A DNA stretch of 64,000 nucleotides from Saccharopolyspora kobensis (lineage in GTDB: Bacteria; Actinomycetota; Actinomycetes; Mycobacteriales; Pseudonocardiaceae): positions 186,001-250,000 of the forward strand of contig NZ_FNVB01000010.1 of assembly GCF_900108315.1 (NCBI RefSeq), read 5' to 3'. How positions within the stretch are numbered: the stretch's first letter is position 1; each line of letters begins with the position of its first letter. Below, piece by piece: positions 25,781 through 33,943 of the stretch. Below the pieces are notes generated by a model. It was not told the DNA's origin. It did no database searches and saw only the letters and a program-made list of their open reading frames with translations. The translations under genes were made by a program, and so were the position numbers.

Positions 25781-26668
25781 ATGTCCACGATGGATCTGAA
25801 CTTGCTGGTGGCGTTGGACGCCCTGCTCCAGGAGCAGAGCGTGACGCGCGCGGCGGAGCACCTGCGGACCTCGCCCGCGGCGATGAGCCGGACCCTCGGC
25901 AGGATCCGCCGAATCCTGCGCGATCCGCTCCTGGTGCGCGCCGGTCAGCGCATGGTGTTGACGCCGCGCGCCGTCGAGCTCCGCGAGGAGGTGCACGCCG
26001 TCGTCGAGCGTTCCCGCGCGCTGCTCACTCGCGGCGACCAGTTCGATCCGGCGACCCTGACGCGCACTTTCACCCTCCAGAGCAGCGATCTGCTCACCGG
26101 CGCGCTGACTCCCGCGCTGCTGGGACTGGCCGCCGGCACGGCTCCCGGAATGGCGCTGAGGTTCGTCCCGGAGGCGGTCGAAGGCACCTCGGCGCTGCGC
26201 GACGGGTCGGTGGACGTCGAGATCGGCGTGCTCGACCACCTGGATCCCGAGACCCGCACCGCGCCGCTGACGACCACGCGCCTGGTGGGCGCTGTCCGGC
26301 CGGAGCACCCGCTGGCCCGTGGTGAGGTCAGCCCGAAGCAGTTCGCCGCTGCGACGCACATCAGCGTGTCGCGGCGGGGCCGGGCCAGCGGGCCGGTCGA
26401 CGACCGGCTCGCCGAACTCGGGTTGCAGCGCCGGGTCCCGGTCGTGCTCCCGAGCCACACCGCCGCACTGGTGCTGGCCCGCAACACCGATCTCGTCTGC
26501 CTGACCACGGAATCCGCCGCCCGGCACGCGGGGCTGCGCACCTTCGAAGTGCCGCTCGACCTGCCGCCGGTGAGCATCGGCATGGCCTGGCACCCGCGCA
26601 ACGACGTCGACGCCGCCCACCGCTGGCTGCTGGGCCTGATCCGCAGAGCCGCAGCGGAACTGAGCTGA
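25781..26668 (+). CDS. LysR-family transcriptional regulator
   Basis: About 295 residues. The N-terminal LysR winged helix covers about 3-65 (LNLLVALDALLQEQSVTRAAEHLRTSPAAMSRTLGRI). A linker helix and a substrate-binding effector domain follow (FTLQSSDLLTGAL...). The start is taken as ATG 25781; GTG 25757 and ATG 25790 are alternatives. It is divergent from the beta-propeller gene, its likely target. A hairpin terminator separates it from pcrA. Confidence 0.87.
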   Translation: MSTMDLNLLVALDALLQEQSVTRAAEHLRTSPAAMSRTLGRIRRILRDPLLVRAGQRMVLTPRAVELREEVHAVVERSRALLTRGDQFDPATLTRTFTLQSSDLLTGALTPALLGLAAGTAPGMALRFVPEAVEGTSALRDGSVDVEIGVLDHLDPETRTAPLTTTRLVGAVRPEHPLARGEVSPKQFAAATHISVSRRGRASGPVDDRLAELGLQRRVPVVLPSHTAALVLARNTDLVCLTTESAARHAGLRTFEVPLDLPPVSIGMAWHPRNDVDAAHRWLLGLIRRAAAELS

Positions 26669-26701
26669 ACCGGGCAGCGCCCGGGCAGCAACGAGTCCAC
26701 T

Positions 26702-26727
26702 TCGGACGAAGGTCGGGGCTCGTCCGA
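26702..26727. terminator. bidirectional hairpin between the LysR gene and pcrA
   Basis: 8-bp perfect stem TCGGACGA/TCGTCCGA (26702-26709 with 26720-26727) and a 10-base loop, placed between two convergent genes. Confidence 0.55.
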
Positions 26728-26741
26728 CGACCGCCGGACGG

Positions 26742-29213
26742 TCAGATCTTGGTCAGCGGGACGCTGCCGATCAGCATGAGGCGCACCGTTCCGGCGGTGC
26801 CGAAGTCGATGGTCGCGGTCGCCCGCGACCCCTCGCCCTCGGTGGAGAGCACCGTGCCCAGGCCGTACTTGTCGTGGGTGACCCGGTCACCGGCCGCCAG
26901 CTTGATGGAGACGGTGTCCTTCCAGCCCTTCATGCCGGTGCTGCGCATGCCCCGCGCGGACAGCCCGGCCTGGGCCGAGTCCGAGCCGGTGCGGTCGAAC
27001 CCACCGCCGCGGCTGCCCCAGGTGCTGCGCACCTGCGGCGCGGCGCGCTCCGGTTCGATCCGGCGCCAGTGCAGCAGCTCCTCCGGGATCTCGGTGAGGA
27101 ACCGGGACGCCGGATTCGTCATCGGCTGCCCCCACGCCGACCGCATCAGCGCGCGGGACAGGTACAGCCGCTGCCGCGCGCGGGTGATGCCCACGTAGGC
27201 CAGGCGCCGCTCCTCGGCCAGCTCGGCCGGTTCGCCCAGCGCCCGCATGTGCGGGAAGATCCCGTCCTCCCAGCCGGTGCAGAACACCACCGGGAACTCC
27301 AGCCCCTTCGCGGTGTGCAGGGTCATCAGGGTGACCACCCCGTCGCCCGACTCCGGCAGCGAATCCGCGTCGGCCACCAGCGAGACCCGCTCCAGGAACG
27401 CCGACAGCGAGTCGTCCGCGGGCAGCCCCAGCGCGGCCTCCTCGTCGTCCTCGGCGGCCGGGACCGCAGCGGTGACCACCGCCTCCGCCGACGGATCGGT
27501 CTCGCCCTCCGCTCCGGCCGCGGGCGCTCCGGCGCGCGCTTCGATGAACTCGCGCGCCACCGTGACGAGCTCGGTCAGGTTCTCCACCCGCGTGGCGTCC
27601 TGCGGGTCGTCGCTGGCCTCCAGCTCCGCGCGGTAGCCGGTGCGCTCCAGCACCTGCTCCAGGGTCTCCGCGACGTCGGACTCCGCCGCCACCTGCTGCA
27701 GCTCGTCGAGCAGCGCCACGAAACCCGAGATCGCGTTGCGCGCCCGGGTGTTCAGCAGCGCGACCCGGCCGTCCGCCGCATCGCGCAGGGCCCGGGCGAA
27801 CGAGATCCGCTCCTGCTCCGCGTGCACCGCGACCACGGCCTCCGCCCGGTCACCGATGCCCCGCTTGGGCACGTTGAGGATGCGGCGCAGGCTCACCGTG
27901 TCGTCCGGGTTGTCCAGCACCCGCAGGTAGGCCAGTGCGTCCCGGACCTCGCGGCGCTCGTAGAAGCGCACCCCGCCGACGACGCGGTAGGGCAGGCCGA
28001 GCCGGATGAACACCTCCTCGAACACTCGTGACTGGTTGTTGGTCCGGTAGAACACCGCGATGTCGTTGAACGTCGCGTCGCCCGAGTCGACCAGCCGGTC
28101 GATCTCGCCCGCCACGAAGGCCGCTTCGTCGTGCTCGTTGTCCCCGACGTAGCCGACGATCTGCTCGCCGTCGCCCGCGTTGCTCCACAGCCGCTTGTCG
28201 CGGCGGTTCGGGTTGCGCCGGATCACCGCGTTGGCCGCGGACAGGATGGTCTGCGTGGAGCGGTAGTTCTGCTCCAGCAGGATCGTCCGGGCCTCCGGGT
28301 AGTCCCGCTCGAACTCCTCGATGTTGCGGATCGTCGCCCCGCGAAAGGCGTAGATCGACTGGTCGGCGTCACCCACCACGCACAGCTCGGCCGGTTCGAC
28401 GCCGTCCTCGGTCGCCTCGGTGCCCACCAGCTCCCGGACCAGCACGTACTGCGCGTGGTTGGTGTCCTGGTACTCGTCCACCAGCACGTGCCGGAACCGG
28501 CGCCGGTAGTGCTCGGCGACGTCCGGGTGGTTCTGCAGCAGCTCCACCGTGCGCATGATCAGATCGTCGAAGTCCATCGAGTTGGACTCCACGAGCCGGC
28601 GCTGGTAGGCGGCGTAGACCTGGGCGACCTTGCGCTCCACGTCGTTGCCCGCCTGCTCAGCGGCGGCCTCCGGGGACAGCAGCTCGTTCTTCAGGTTCGA
28701 GATGTGCACCGCGAGGGTGCGCGCCGGGTAGCGCTTGGAGTCGAGGTCCTGCTCCCGGGCGATCATGGTGATCAGCCGCCGGGAGTCGTCGGCGTCGTAG
28801 ATCGAGAAGTTCGACGACAGCCCCAGGACCTTGGCCTCGCGGCGCAGCACCCGCACGCACATCGAGTGGAACGTCGACACCCACATCACGTTGGCCCGGC
28901 GACCGACCAGCTCGGCGACGCGCTCCTTCATCTCGGCCGCGGCCTTGTTGGTGAAGGTGATCGCCATGATCTGGCCCGGGTGCGCCCCGCCGGCGAGCAG
29001 GTAGGCGATCCGGTTGGTCAGCACCCTGGTCTTGCCCGACCCGGCACCGGCCACGATCAGCAGCGGCGAGCCGGTGTGCACCACCGCGTCGCGCTGCTGC
29101 GGGTTCAGACCGGCGAGCAGGGCTTCCGGGTCCGTCCCGCGCCGTCCGGCGTGGCCAGGTTCGGCGGGCGACAACGGATCGTTGTTCCACTGGAGGTCGA
29201 GTGGGGTGCTCAT
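26742..29213 (-). CDS. pcrA: ATP-dependent DNA helicase PcrA/UvrD (UvrD1-type)
   Basis: 823-residue SF1A 3'-5' helicase for nucleotide excision repair and removal of blocked replication or transcription complexes. Seen in order: Q motif LNPQQRDAVVH, Walker A VAGAGSGKTRVL (about 52-63), AITFTNKAA (Ia), VDEYQDTNHAQ (II), VGDADQSIYAFRGA (III), EQNYRST (IV), MTLHTAKGLEFPVVF (V) and VGITRARQRLYL (VI). The C-terminal domain GDRVTHDKYGLGTVLS is typical of actinobacterial UvrD1 and is thought to bind RNA polymerase or Ku. Its neighbourhood near chorismate mutase, an M23 gene and sucCD matches mycobacteria. Confidence 0.96.
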   Translation of the reverse strand: MSTPLDLQWNNDPLSPAEPGHAGRRGTDPEALLAGLNPQQRDAVVHTGSPLLIVAGAGSGKTRVLTNRIAYLLAGGAHPGQIMAITFTNKAAAEMKERVAELVGRRANVMWVSTFHSMCVRVLRREAKVLGLSSNFSIYDADDSRRLITMIAREQDLDSKRYPARTLAVHISNLKNELLSPEAAAEQAGNDVERKVAQVYAAYQRRLVESNSMDFDDLIMRTVELLQNHPDVAEHYRRRFRHVLVDEYQDTNHAQYVLVRELVGTEATEDGVEPAELCVVGDADQSIYAFRGATIRNIEEFERDYPEARTILLEQNYRSTQTILSAANAVIRRNPNRRDKRLWSNAGDGEQIVGYVGDNEHDEAAFVAGEIDRLVDSGDATFNDIAVFYRTNNQSRVFEEVFIRLGLPYRVVGGVRFYERREVRDALAYLRVLDNPDDTVSLRRILNVPKRGIGDRAEAVVAVHAEQERISFARALRDAADGRVALLNTRARNAISGFVALLDELQQVAAESDVAETLEQVLERTGYRAELEASDDPQDATRVENLTELVTVAREFIEARAGAPAAGAEGETDPSAEAVVTAAVPAAEDDEEAALGLPADDSLSAFLERVSLVADADSLPESGDGVVTLMTLHTAKGLEFPVVFCTGWEDGIFPHMRALGEPAELAEERRLAYVGITRARQRLYLSRALMRSAWGQPMTNPASRFLTEIPEELLHWRRIEPERAAPQVRSTWGSRGGGFDRTGSDSAQAGLSARGMRSTGMKGWKDTVSIKLAAGDRVTHDKYGLGTVLSTEGEGSRATATIDFGTAGTVRLMLIGSVPLTKI

Positions 29214-29426
29214 CGCTCATCCACGTTACCGGCCGCCCCGGACAAAGCCCGAATCCCGTGGCACCGCGCACTCCCGCGGCCCGGATCCCGCCCGGTACGA
29301 CTCCACCGTGCGCACCTCCGCGACGACGCGGCCCGCGGCGGCCGACCCACCGGCCCGGCCGCCACCACCCCGGCCAAGCCCATCGATCGACAGCTGACTT
29401 GCGCACAACGGACATAAAGATCAACA
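29214..29426. other. intergenic control region upstream of small ORF / DedA gene
   Basis: No gene seen. Together with the small ORF at 29427 it separates pcrA from the DedA gene. The only promoter-like element is TAAAGA at 29415-29420, six bases before the ATG at 29427. Confidence 0.4.
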
Positions 29427-29633
29427 ATGAGCTCTCGACCCACCGCAGAGCATGCTGCCGCGTGCGCCCGTCCGGCCCAGCGCCGGACGCGGGCCGGACC
29501 CGTGAGCCCGACCACCGACATCGACGTCGCCGGAGCACAACTCCGGGAGTGGCTCGGGGAATCCCCCGATCCGCAGCGCGGCACCGGACGGGACGGTGGT
29601 TCCGACCCCCACACCCGACCCACTGCGGAATGA
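29427..29633 (+). CDS. possible small protein, 68 residues
   Basis: Unrecognised. MSSRPTAEHAAACARP is followed by TDIDVAGAQLREWLGESPDP and a Gly/Asp/Pro-rich end, with no membrane segment. TAAAGA six bases before the ATG would allow a leaderless transcript. The stop lies seven bases before the DedA ATG, so it could be a leader ORF coupled to dedA. Codon bias is only partly typical (several A/T third bases), so it may be chance. Confidence 0.3.
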   Translation: MSSRPTAEHAAACARPAQRRTRAGPVSPTTDIDVAGAQLREWLGESPDPQRGTGRDGGSDPHTRPTAE

Positions 29634-29640
29634 GCCGTGC

Positions 29641-30318
29641 ATGAGCCTGATCAACCAGATCGACGCCGCGATCCGGGAGTTCATCGCATGGGCCGCGACG
29701 CTCAACCCGTGGTTCTGCGTGCTGGCCGCCCTCGTTCTGCTCGTGCTGGAAACCTCCCTCTTCATCGGTGTGCTGGTCCCCGGCGAGGCCACCCTGCTGC
29801 TGACCGTCGCCGTCCTCGGCACCGGCTGGGCGCCCGCCCTGTTCGCCGCTGCCGTGCTGGGCAACCTGCTCGGATCGAGCGGCGGCTACTGGCTGGGCCG
29901 CCTGCTCGGCCCCGGCCTCCGCAGCACCTGGGCGGGGCGCAAGATCGGCGAGCACCGGTGGCGGACGGCCGAGCAGGTCGTCCAGGAGTCCGGCGGGCGC
30001 GCGCTGATCACGATGCGCTTCGTGGCCGTGGTGCACGCGGTCGTCCCGGCGGTGGTGGGCACCTTGCGGATGCCGTACCGCCGGTTCCTCGGACTGGTGG
30101 CGGTCGCGGCGATGCTGTGGGCAGGCGTGCAGACGACCGTCGCGGTGCTGTTGGGCGAAGCGGCCCGCGCGGTCGGCTACGGCTGGACGGTGATCGCGCT
30201 GACCACGGTGGCCGCCCTCGCCACCGGCGTCCTGGTGTTCCGCAGCGTTCGCCGCAACGGCGCGCGGCGGACGGCGCCGGAACCGGTCGAGAGCTGCGCC
30301 GGGCGGAATGCGATCTGA
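29641..30318 (+). CDS. DedA-family (SNARE-associated/VTT domain) membrane protein
   Basis: 225 residues. It has hydrophobic segments LVLLVLETSLFIGVLVPGEATLLL and LFAAAVLGNLLGSSGGYWLGRLLG. The family helix pair is centred on MRFVAVVHAVVPAVVGTLRMPYRRF, and two further helices follow. DedA proteins are half-transporters or scramblases that recycle undecaprenyl phosphate and phosphatidylethanolamine and support membrane potential. The start at ATG 29641 is chosen by family alignment; the ribosome site is weak. Its neighbours pcrA and chorismate mutase suggest no shared pathway. Confidence 0.85.
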   Translation: MSLINQIDAAIREFIAWAATLNPWFCVLAALVLLVLETSLFIGVLVPGEATLLLTVAVLGTGWAPALFAAAVLGNLLGSSGGYWLGRLLGPGLRSTWAGRKIGEHRWRTAEQVVQESGGRALITMRFVAVVHAVVPAVVGTLRMPYRRFLGLVAVAAMLWAGVQTTVAVLLGEAARAVGYGWTVIALTTVAALATGVLVFRSVRRNGARRTAPEPVESCAGRNAI

Positions 30319-30543
30319 TCTTCACGGGGTCCTCCGAACTCGTCGTGCGGGGCGGTGCGGACAGCGGGCCGCGAGCGACCCGCGGCGGTGCGTCGATCTC
30401 CATGAACCCCAAGATCCCGGCAGCTCAGCACCGACTCCACCCGAATAACTCGAACAAGTGATCGATGCATTGATTTGTTCACCCAGTGGGATGAGTGGCC
30501 CACCTCATCGCTGTGCGCAGGCAGGTTGTGGCACACTGGAGCC

Positions 30544-30606
30544 GTGCGAGCGCAGACTTACGAGTTTTTCTACGGGCCCGGGACTCCGGCGCCCGTAGTT
30601 GCGTGA
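30544..30606 (+). CDS. aromatic leader peptide of the chorismate mutase attenuator
   Basis: A 20-codon ORF GTG...TGA encoding VRAQTYEFFYGPGTPAPVVA. Codons 6-10 are Tyr-Glu-Phe-Phe-Tyr (30559-30573), an enrichment expected for a ribosome-sensing leader that measures charged tRNA-Phe and tRNA-Tyr. Chorismate mutase, the committed enzyme for both amino acids, lies 98 bases downstream. A weak -10 (CACACT, 30532-30537) ends six bases before the GTG, so translation may begin leaderless. The ORF is too short for routine annotation. The call rests on codon content and on the RNA hairpins that follow. Confidence 0.72.
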   Translation: MRAQTYEFFYGPGTPAPVVA

Positions 30607-30655
30607 GCTCGAAAACCACTACGAACGCCTCGGAGTCCCTAGGACCCGGGGCGTT
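30570..30655 (+). promoter_or_regulatory. transcription attenuator with alternative hairpins (Phe/Tyr-responsive)
   Basis: Hairpin 1: CTACGGGC (30570-30577) pairs with GCCCGTAG (30591-30598), immediately after the aromatic codons. Terminator: 30624-30638 pairs with 30642-30655 (AACGCC, TCGG, GTCC against GGAC, CCGG, GGCGTT, one bulged A), followed by TTCGCGTT. Antiterminator: GGCG-CC-CGTAGT (30588-30599) can pair with ACTACG-AA-CGCC (30618-30629), excluding both others. A ribosome stalled at the Phe/Tyr codons frees the antiterminator; one reaching the stop at 30604 allows termination. Confidence 0.7.
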
Positions 30656-30704
30656 TCGCGTTCCCGGGCCGGGACTTGGGGCCGGAGCTGGAGGACAACG
30701 CCCG

Positions 30705-30992
30705 ATGAACGCCACAGTGGACGGTGACCAGCCGCAGGCCGAGCAGACCGCGGCGACCATCGACGACTTCCGCGGGGAGATCGACCACCTGGACGCCGAG
30801 ATCCTGCGCCTGATCAAGCGCCGCGCCGAGGTCTCCCGCCAGATCGGCCAGGCCCGCATGGCCGCAGGCGGTCCGCGCATCGTCTACAACCGCGAGATGG
30901 ACGTGCTCGCCCGCTACCGCGAACTCGGCCCGGAAGGCCGCGAGCTCGCGATGATCCTGCTCCGCCTGGGCCGCGGCCGCCTGGGCCACTGA
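30705..30992 (+). CDS. chorismate mutase, AroQ class (short intracellular type)
   Basis: 95 residues. It converts chorismate to prephenate, the branch point to Phe and Tyr. The three-helix AroQ fold is visible: TIDDFRGEIDHLDAEILRLIKRRAEVSRQIG with catalytic Arg/Lys positions, then RIVYNREMDVLARYRELG and the C-terminal LLRLGRGRLGH, very like the mycobacterial short mutase that is activated by binding DAHP synthase. The ATG at 30705 has GGAGG ten bases upstream; the open frame from 30495 is leader read-through. It is preceded by an aromatic attenuator and followed by a hairpin terminator. Confidence 0.93.
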   Translation: MNATVDGDQPQAEQTAATIDDFRGEIDHLDAEILRLIKRRAEVSRQIGQARMAAGGPRIVYNREMDVLARYRELGPEGRELAMILLRLGRGRLGH

Positions 30993-31030
30993 ACCCCCGG
31001 GTTCAGCCTCACACCGCACGGCTGTTCTGC

Positions 31031-31068
31031 AGCGAGCGGACCGCTCACCCGCGAACGCTCCGCTCGCT
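31031..31068 (+). terminator. hairpin after chorismate mutase
   Basis: 10-bp perfect stem (31031-31040 with 31059-31068) and an 18-base loop, 39 bases after the stop. Confidence 0.5.
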
Positions 31069-31118
31069 CCAGAGCCGCATCCCGGGCGGACCCCCAGGCA
31101 ACGGCGTGATCGACGGGT

Positions 31119-31137
31119 GGCGGCCGGACCGGCCGCC
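31119..31137 (-). terminator. hairpin after the MHS transporter gene
   Basis: GGCGGCCGG and CCGGCCGCC around a single A, ten bases downstream of the transporter stop on the minus strand. It converges with the hairpin at 31031. Confidence 0.5.
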
Positions 31138-31147
31138 CACCCGGCCG

Positions 31148-32464
31148 TCAGACGCCGTGGTCGGCCGACAGATCGCGCTTGTGGGTCTCCGGCGAGCGCA
31201 CGACCGCGATGATGGTGACCAGCGAGCACAGCGCCACGTAGATCGAGATCGGCACGGCGGAGCCGAAGCCGGCCAGCAGCGCGGTCGCGATGATCGGGGC
31301 CAGCGATCCGGCCACGATCGACGCCAGCTGGTAGCCGATCGACGCCCCCGAGTACCGCACGCGGGTGCCGAAGAGCTCCGCGAAGTACGCGGCCTGCGGG
31401 CCGTACATCGCGCCGTGCAGCACCAGGCCGATCGTGGTGGCGAAGGTGATCATGAAGAACGACCTGGTGTCCAGCATCGTGAAGAACGCGAACGCCCAGA
31501 CACCGGTGCCGATCGCGCCCACCAGGTACACCGGCCGCCGCCCGATCCGGTCCGACAGCGCGCCCCACAGCGGAATGCTGATGAAGTGCACCACCGCGGC
31601 GATCAGCGACGCGTTCAGCGCCAGACCGCGCGGCAGCTCCAGGAACACCGCGACGTAGGTGAGCACGAACGAGGTCAGGACGTAGTAGACGACGTTCTCG
31701 GCGAACCGCGCGCCCATCGCCGTGAGGACCTCGCTGCGGTACCGGCGGAGCACCTCCAGGATCGGCGGCTTGTCCGCCTCGCCGCGCTCCGCGGCCTTGC
31801 TGGCCGCTTCCAGGAACACCGGCGACTCCGCGACCGCCAGCCGCACCCACAGGCCGATCAGCACCAGCACCCCGGACAGCAGGAAGGCGACCCGCCAGCC
31901 CCAGGCCAGGAAGGCCTCCTCGGTCTGCACCGCGGCCAGGACCGCCAGCACCGCGGTGCCCAGCAGGTTGCCCAGCGGCACGCCCGCCTGCGGCCACGAG
32001 GCCCAGAAGCCGCGGTGCCGCGCCGAACCGTGCTCGGAGACGATGAGCACCGCACCGCCCCACTCACCGCCGATGGCGAAGCCCTGCACCAGCCGCAGCA
32101 CGGTCAGCAGCAGCGGGGCCACCACGCCCGCCGCCTGGTACGTGGGCAGCAGGCCGATCAGGAACGTCGCGCCGCCCATCATGATCAGGCTCAGCACGAG
32201 CAGCTTCTTGCGGCCGAGCCGGTCCCCGTAGTGGCCGAACACCAGCCCGCCCAGCGGCCGCGCGATGAACCCGACCGCGTAGGTGATGAACGCCAGCATG
32301 GTGCCGACCAGCGGGTCGTGCGCCGGGAAGAACAGCTTGTTGAACACCAGCGCGGCGGCCGAGCCGTAGAGGAAGAAGTCGTACCACTCGACGGTGGTGC
32401 CGACCAGGCTCGCCACCACCACCCGCGCGGTGGACGATCTCCCCGGAGCTGACTTGGTGGTCAT
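31148..32464 (-). CDS. MFS transporter, metabolite:H+ symporter (MHS) type
   Basis: 438 residues, twelve predicted helices. It has the MHS signatures VGTTVEWYDFFLYG at the N terminus, GHYGDRLGRKK (loop 2-3), FAIGGEWGGAVLIVSEH, and a second-half copy LSDRIGRRPVYL. The group imports carboxylates such as shikimate, citrate, proline/betaine or hydroxybutyrate-like acids with protons. The ATG at 32464 has GAGGAC six bases upstream. It lies 35 bases behind the 3-hydroxybutyrate dehydrogenase gene in the same direction. The pair suggests uptake and oxidation of a 3-hydroxy acid; this is inference. Confidence 0.87.
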   Translation of the reverse strand: MTTKSAPGRSSTARVVVASLVGTTVEWYDFFLYGSAAALVFNKLFFPAHDPLVGTMLAFITYAVGFIARPLGGLVFGHYGDRLGRKKLLVLSLIMMGGATFLIGLLPTYQAAGVVAPLLLTVLRLVQGFAIGGEWGGAVLIVSEHGSARHRGFWASWPQAGVPLGNLLGTAVLAVLAAVQTEEAFLAWGWRVAFLLSGVLVLIGLWVRLAVAESPVFLEAASKAAERGEADKPPILEVLRRYRSEVLTAMGARFAENVVYYVLTSFVLTYVAVFLELPRGLALNASLIAAVVHFISIPLWGALSDRIGRRPVYLVGAIGTGVWAFAFFTMLDTRSFFMITFATTIGLVLHGAMYGPQAAYFAELFGTRVRYSGASIGYQLASIVAGSLAPIIATALLAGFGSAVPISIYVALCSLVTIIAVVRSPETHKRDLSADHGV

Positions 32465-32499
32465 CGCGACGTCCTCTCTGCCGAACCGGGATCCAGTGG

Positions 32500-33291
32500 T
32501 CAGTTCGCGGTCCAGCCGCCGTCGATCGAGAACGAGGCACCGCTGATGGACGCGGTGCCGGGGCCGCACAGCCAGATCGCCAGCGCGGCGACCTCGTCGG
32601 GTTCCACCAGGCGCTTCACCGGGGTTCGCGACAGCAGGACGTCCTCCACCACCTGAGCTTCGGGCACCCGGTGCAACCGGGCCTGCTCGGCGACCTGGCG
32701 CTCCACCAGCGGAGTGCGGACGAATCCGGGGCACAGGCAGTTCGACGTCACGCCGTACGCCGCGCCCTCCAGCGCGATCGACTTGGACAGCCCCTCGATC
32801 GCGTGCTTGGCGGTGACGTAGGCGCTCTTGTACGGCGAGGCGCGCTTGCCGTGCACGGAGGAGATGTTGATGATGCGCCCCCAGCCGCGGCTGTACATGC
32901 CCGGCAGCGCGGCGCGCACGATCCGGAACGGCGACTCCACCATCACCCGCAGCATGCTGCTGAAGATCTCCGCCGGGAACTCGTGGACCGGCGCCACGTG
33001 CTGCATGCCCGCGTTGTTGACCACGATGTCGGCGCGGTCGCCGAGGTCCGCGGCGGCCTCCGCGTCGTCAAGGTCGACCACCAGGGCCTCGGCCCCGATC
33101 TCGGCCGCGAGCGCCTCGACCTTGGCCGCGGCCCGGTCGACGGCGACGACCTCCGCCCCGGCGTCGGCCAGCCGCCGGGCCACCGCCGCGCCGATCCCGC
33201 TGGCCGCCCCGGTGACCAAGGCCCGTTTGCCCGCCAGACCCGTGGCGGGCGCAGTGTCGGTTCGATCCGTTCCGGTCGAGCGATCACTCAT
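32500..33291 (-). CDS. 3-hydroxybutyrate dehydrogenase-like short-chain dehydrogenase
   Basis: 263 residues. NAD-binding VTGAASGIGAAVA at about 26-38, NNAGMQHVAPVHEF (a sequence typical of D-3-hydroxybutyrate dehydrogenases), catalytic Ser in INISSVHG and YVTAKHAIEGLSK (Tyr, Lys). The C terminus has SGASFSIDGGWTAN. The reaction is 3-hydroxybutyrate + NAD+ to acetoacetate, used in PHB or ketone-body turnover. It is probably cotranscribed with the downstream MHS transporter. Confidence 0.86.
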   Translation of the reverse strand: MSDRSTGTDRTDTAPATGLAGKRALVTGAASGIGAAVARRLADAGAEVVAVDRAAAKVEALAAEIGAEALVVDLDDAEAAADLGDRADIVVNNAGMQHVAPVHEFPAEIFSSMLRVMVESPFRIVRAALPGMYSRGWGRIINISSVHGKRASPYKSAYVTAKHAIEGLSKSIALEGAAYGVTSNCLCPGFVRTPLVERQVAEQARLHRVPEAQVVEDVLLSRTPVKRLVEPDEVAALAIWLCGPGTASISGASFSIDGGWTAN

Positions 33292-33503
33292 AGCCTTCAG
33301 AACCTAGGCGTGACTCGGGTCTCAATCCAGGGGCTGAGGGCAAGCAATTCCGGGGCTGCCGACGCGTTGCCCGGAGCGGAAGCCAGCACTTCAGGCCCCG
33401 CCTTCGCACGCTCCGAGCGCACCTCGACCGGGCCGCGCGCGGACCCGGAGCAGGAGATTCAGGGATATCACCCATACCGGGCAGCAGCGAGACAAGGCAG
33501 ACT

Positions 33504-33821
33504 GTGCCCATGGTTGCTCTAGTGGCGTTCCTCGTGACACTCGCCGCAGTGCTCGCCGCCGCCGGGCACGCGGGCTATCTCGCGATGCTGACGTCTGCGG
33601 CGAAGAAGCGGGCCGGTGGCCAGCCCGCCGCCGACTTCGCCAAGAAGCGGTTCCCCATCGCCGGAGCCGGCCTGGGCGTGACGCTGCTGGCGTTCCTGAT
33701 CGCCGCGGGCGGTGGCTTCGGCGCGGACATCTTCGCGATGATCCTGGGCGCGGGCGGCGGGCTCGGCTCGATCAAGGCGCTGCAAACCACGCAGAGCCGG
33801 TTCCGCAACGGTCAGTACTGA
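33504..33821 (+). CDS. small two-helix membrane protein
   Basis: 105 residues, unrecognised. Helix 1 is VALVAFLVTLAAVLAAAGHAGYLAML. A basic linker (SAAKKRAGGQPAADFAKKR) follows, then helix 2 around FPIAGAGLGVTLLAFLIAAGGG. The start is GTG 33504 with AAGG six bases upstream; ATG 33510 is close. It is flanked by a terminator at 33838, so it is its own unit. There is no functional clue. Confidence 0.65.
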   Translation: MPMVALVAFLVTLAAVLAAAGHAGYLAMLTSAAKKRAGGQPAADFAKKRFPIAGAGLGVTLLAFLIAAGGGFGADIFAMILGAGGGLGSIKALQTTQSRFRNGQY

Positions 33822-33837
33822 CAGACGGCGCGAAACT

Positions 33838-33873
33838 GGGCCGTTCGGGGCAGATCGAGCCTCCGAACGGCCC
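33838..33873 (+). terminator. terminator hairpin after the small membrane protein gene
   Basis: 11-bp perfect stem GGGCCGTTCGG/CCGAACGGCCC (33838-33848 with 33863-33873). The 14-base loop can pair further (GGC/GCC). Confidence 0.7.
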
Positions 33874-33931
33874 GCATCGATCACTCGCCGCACACGGACG
33901 ACCCCGCTCCGGAGTTCGCCCGGCTGCGCCG

Positions 33932-33937
33932 TAGGCT
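33932..33937 (+). promoter_or_regulatory. -10 element of a leaderless promoter (PIG-L gene)
   Basis: TAGGCT ends six bases before the ATG at 33944, and no Shine-Dalgarno sequence is present. Confidence 0.5.
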
Positions 33938-33943
33938 GTGACC

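Noticed and set aside
30449..30480. GAACAA...TTGTTC inverted repeat upstream of the chorismate mutase leader
   Set aside because: Arms of six with an 18-base centre in AT-rich DNA. It does not fit the LexA spacing; probably chance.
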